This document shows positions 63,480 to 64,000 of a stretch of 64,000 bases of DNA, piece after piece. A model generated the notes under the pieces. That model had not been told where the DNA came from, made no database searches, and saw nothing but the letters and a program-made list of their open reading frames with translations. The translations under genes were made by a program, and so were the position numbers. How positions within the stretch are numbered: position 1 is the first letter of the stretch; each line of letters opens with the position of its first letter. Origin of the DNA: CBDDBH01 sp965225625 (GTDB taxonomy: Bacteria > Pseudomonadota > Gammaproteobacteria > JADZEE01); assembly GCA_965225625.1 (NCBI GenBank), contig CBDDBH010000033.1:310001-374000 (forward strand), read 5' to 3'.

Positions 63480-64000
63480 ATGCGGACACCGGCACCCACC
63501 AGCGAGCGCGAACTGATGGCGCGGGCAAATAGCATCGCCGGTCTGAGTCTGGCCGAACTAGCGCTTCAAAACGACTGGCAAATTCCAACAAGTCTGCGCC
63601 GTGCAAAGGGTTGGGTCGGTGCCTTGCTGGAAGCCGAGCTAGGTGCGAGCGCCGGTTCCGCGCCCGAGCCTGATTTTCAAGCTATCGGTATCGAACTCAA
63701 AACCATCCCGGTAAGGCGGGACGGCCGCCCGACGGAATCAACCCATGTGTGCACCGTACCGATGCACGACCACATAGGCTTGAAATGGGCCGATTCACTG
63801 GTGCGTCGCAAGCTCGCCCAAGTGCTATGGATACCGGTGGAAAACGAACGCGGCACACCGTTAGCGCAGCGGCGCATCGGAGCACCCCTGCTGTGGCGCC
63901 CCACGCCTATCCAGGAATCGGAACTGCAGGCCGATTGGGAAGAGTTAATGGAACTGGTCGTACTCGGCGACGGTCATCAAATCTCCGCACACCACGGCTC
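63480..64000 (+). CDS. mutH: DNA mismatch repair endonuclease MutH, 3' end outside window
   Basis: 173 codons visible from ATG 63480 to the window edge. Nicks the unmethylated strand at hemimethylated GATC. Active-site D-x6-E-x-K is present as Asp65, Glu72 and Lys74 in DFQAIGIELKTIPV; KGWVGALLEAELGASAGS and PLAQRRIGAPLLW are also diagnostic. Its presence implies Dam-directed mismatch repair. 53 bp after glnD. Confidence 0.95.
   Translation, partial: MRTPAPTSERELMARANSIAGLSLAELALQNDWQIPTSLRRAKGWVGALLEAELGASAGSAPEPDFQAIGIELKTIPVRRDGRPTESTHVCTVPMHDHIGLKWADSLVRRKLAQVLWIPVENERGTPLAQRRIGAPLLWRPTPIQESELQADWEELMELVVLGDGHQISAHHG

Noticed and set aside
1..64000. CRISPR arrays, insertion sequences, prophage or integration sites
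   Set aside because: No regularly spaced direct repeats, transposase, integrase or phage structural genes were seen.

Overview
The window looks like a chromosomal segment of a Gram-negative gammaproteobacterium. The right half carries the classic gene order map / rpsB-tsf-pyrH-frr-uppS-cdsA-dxr-rseP-bamA-skp-lpxD-fabZ-lpxA-lpxB-rnhB-dnaE-accA-tilS, and it ends in glnD and a MutH gene, a mismatch-repair endonuclease essentially confined to Gammaproteobacteria. I cannot name the genus. I see no rRNA, tRNA, CRISPR array or insertion sequence.

Layout. 1-3.0 kb: a Kef-type antiporter (cut by the window edge) and an SLC13/DASS anion symporter. 3.3-5.8 kb: a membrane protein joining a PP2C phosphatase to a formylglycine-generating-enzyme-like domain, then a secreted His/Tyr/Gly-rich protein. 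5.8-9.3 kb: an operon of an OFA-type MFS transporter, an AmpG-like MFS transporter and a small metallophosphoesterase. 9.4-11.7 kb: molybdopterin genes moaA, moaE, moaD, moaC. 11.7-20.8 kb: amidase, a pterin-carbinolamine-dehydratase-like gene, pepN, and a tightly overlapping set mfnB / DUF447 / DUF6513 / folP / prolyl iminopeptidase, which resembles part of a tetrahydromethanopterin-type C1 cofactor pathway. 20.9-24.5 kb: an outer-membrane porin-like gene and an operon of accessory genes typical of aldehyde:ferredoxin oxidoreductase (AOR), without the catalytic subunit. 24.7-28.4 kb: two periplasmic proteins of the kind linked to PQQ-dependent alcohol oxidation, and a two-component system. 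28.6-34.4 kb: DUF1244 protein, SRPBCC protein, Rieske oxygenase, PLP decarboxylase, rimO and an L,D-transpeptidase. 34.4-38.4 kb: a lipoprotein, a broken MotA/TolQ/ExbB-type gene, a TolR-like anchored protein, a second broken gene and a VWA-FHA membrane protein. 38.4-64 kb: the conserved housekeeping block.

Taken together, the MoCo genes, AOR accessory genes, methanopterin-type biosynthesis genes and PQQ-linked genes point to aldehyde/C1 oxidation as a theme of the left half, though no dehydrogenase, fae, mch or fhc gene lies in the window. The most unusual items are the methanopterin-type cluster in this background, the AOR accessory operon with no AOR, the decaying TolQ-like/VWA-FHA cluster, the PP2C-FGE fusion, a probable CTG start for lpxB and a long C-terminal tail on ribosomal protein S2. 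Start sites were adjusted by eye from Shine-Dalgarno spacing and known N-termini, so several are alternatives to the longest open frame.
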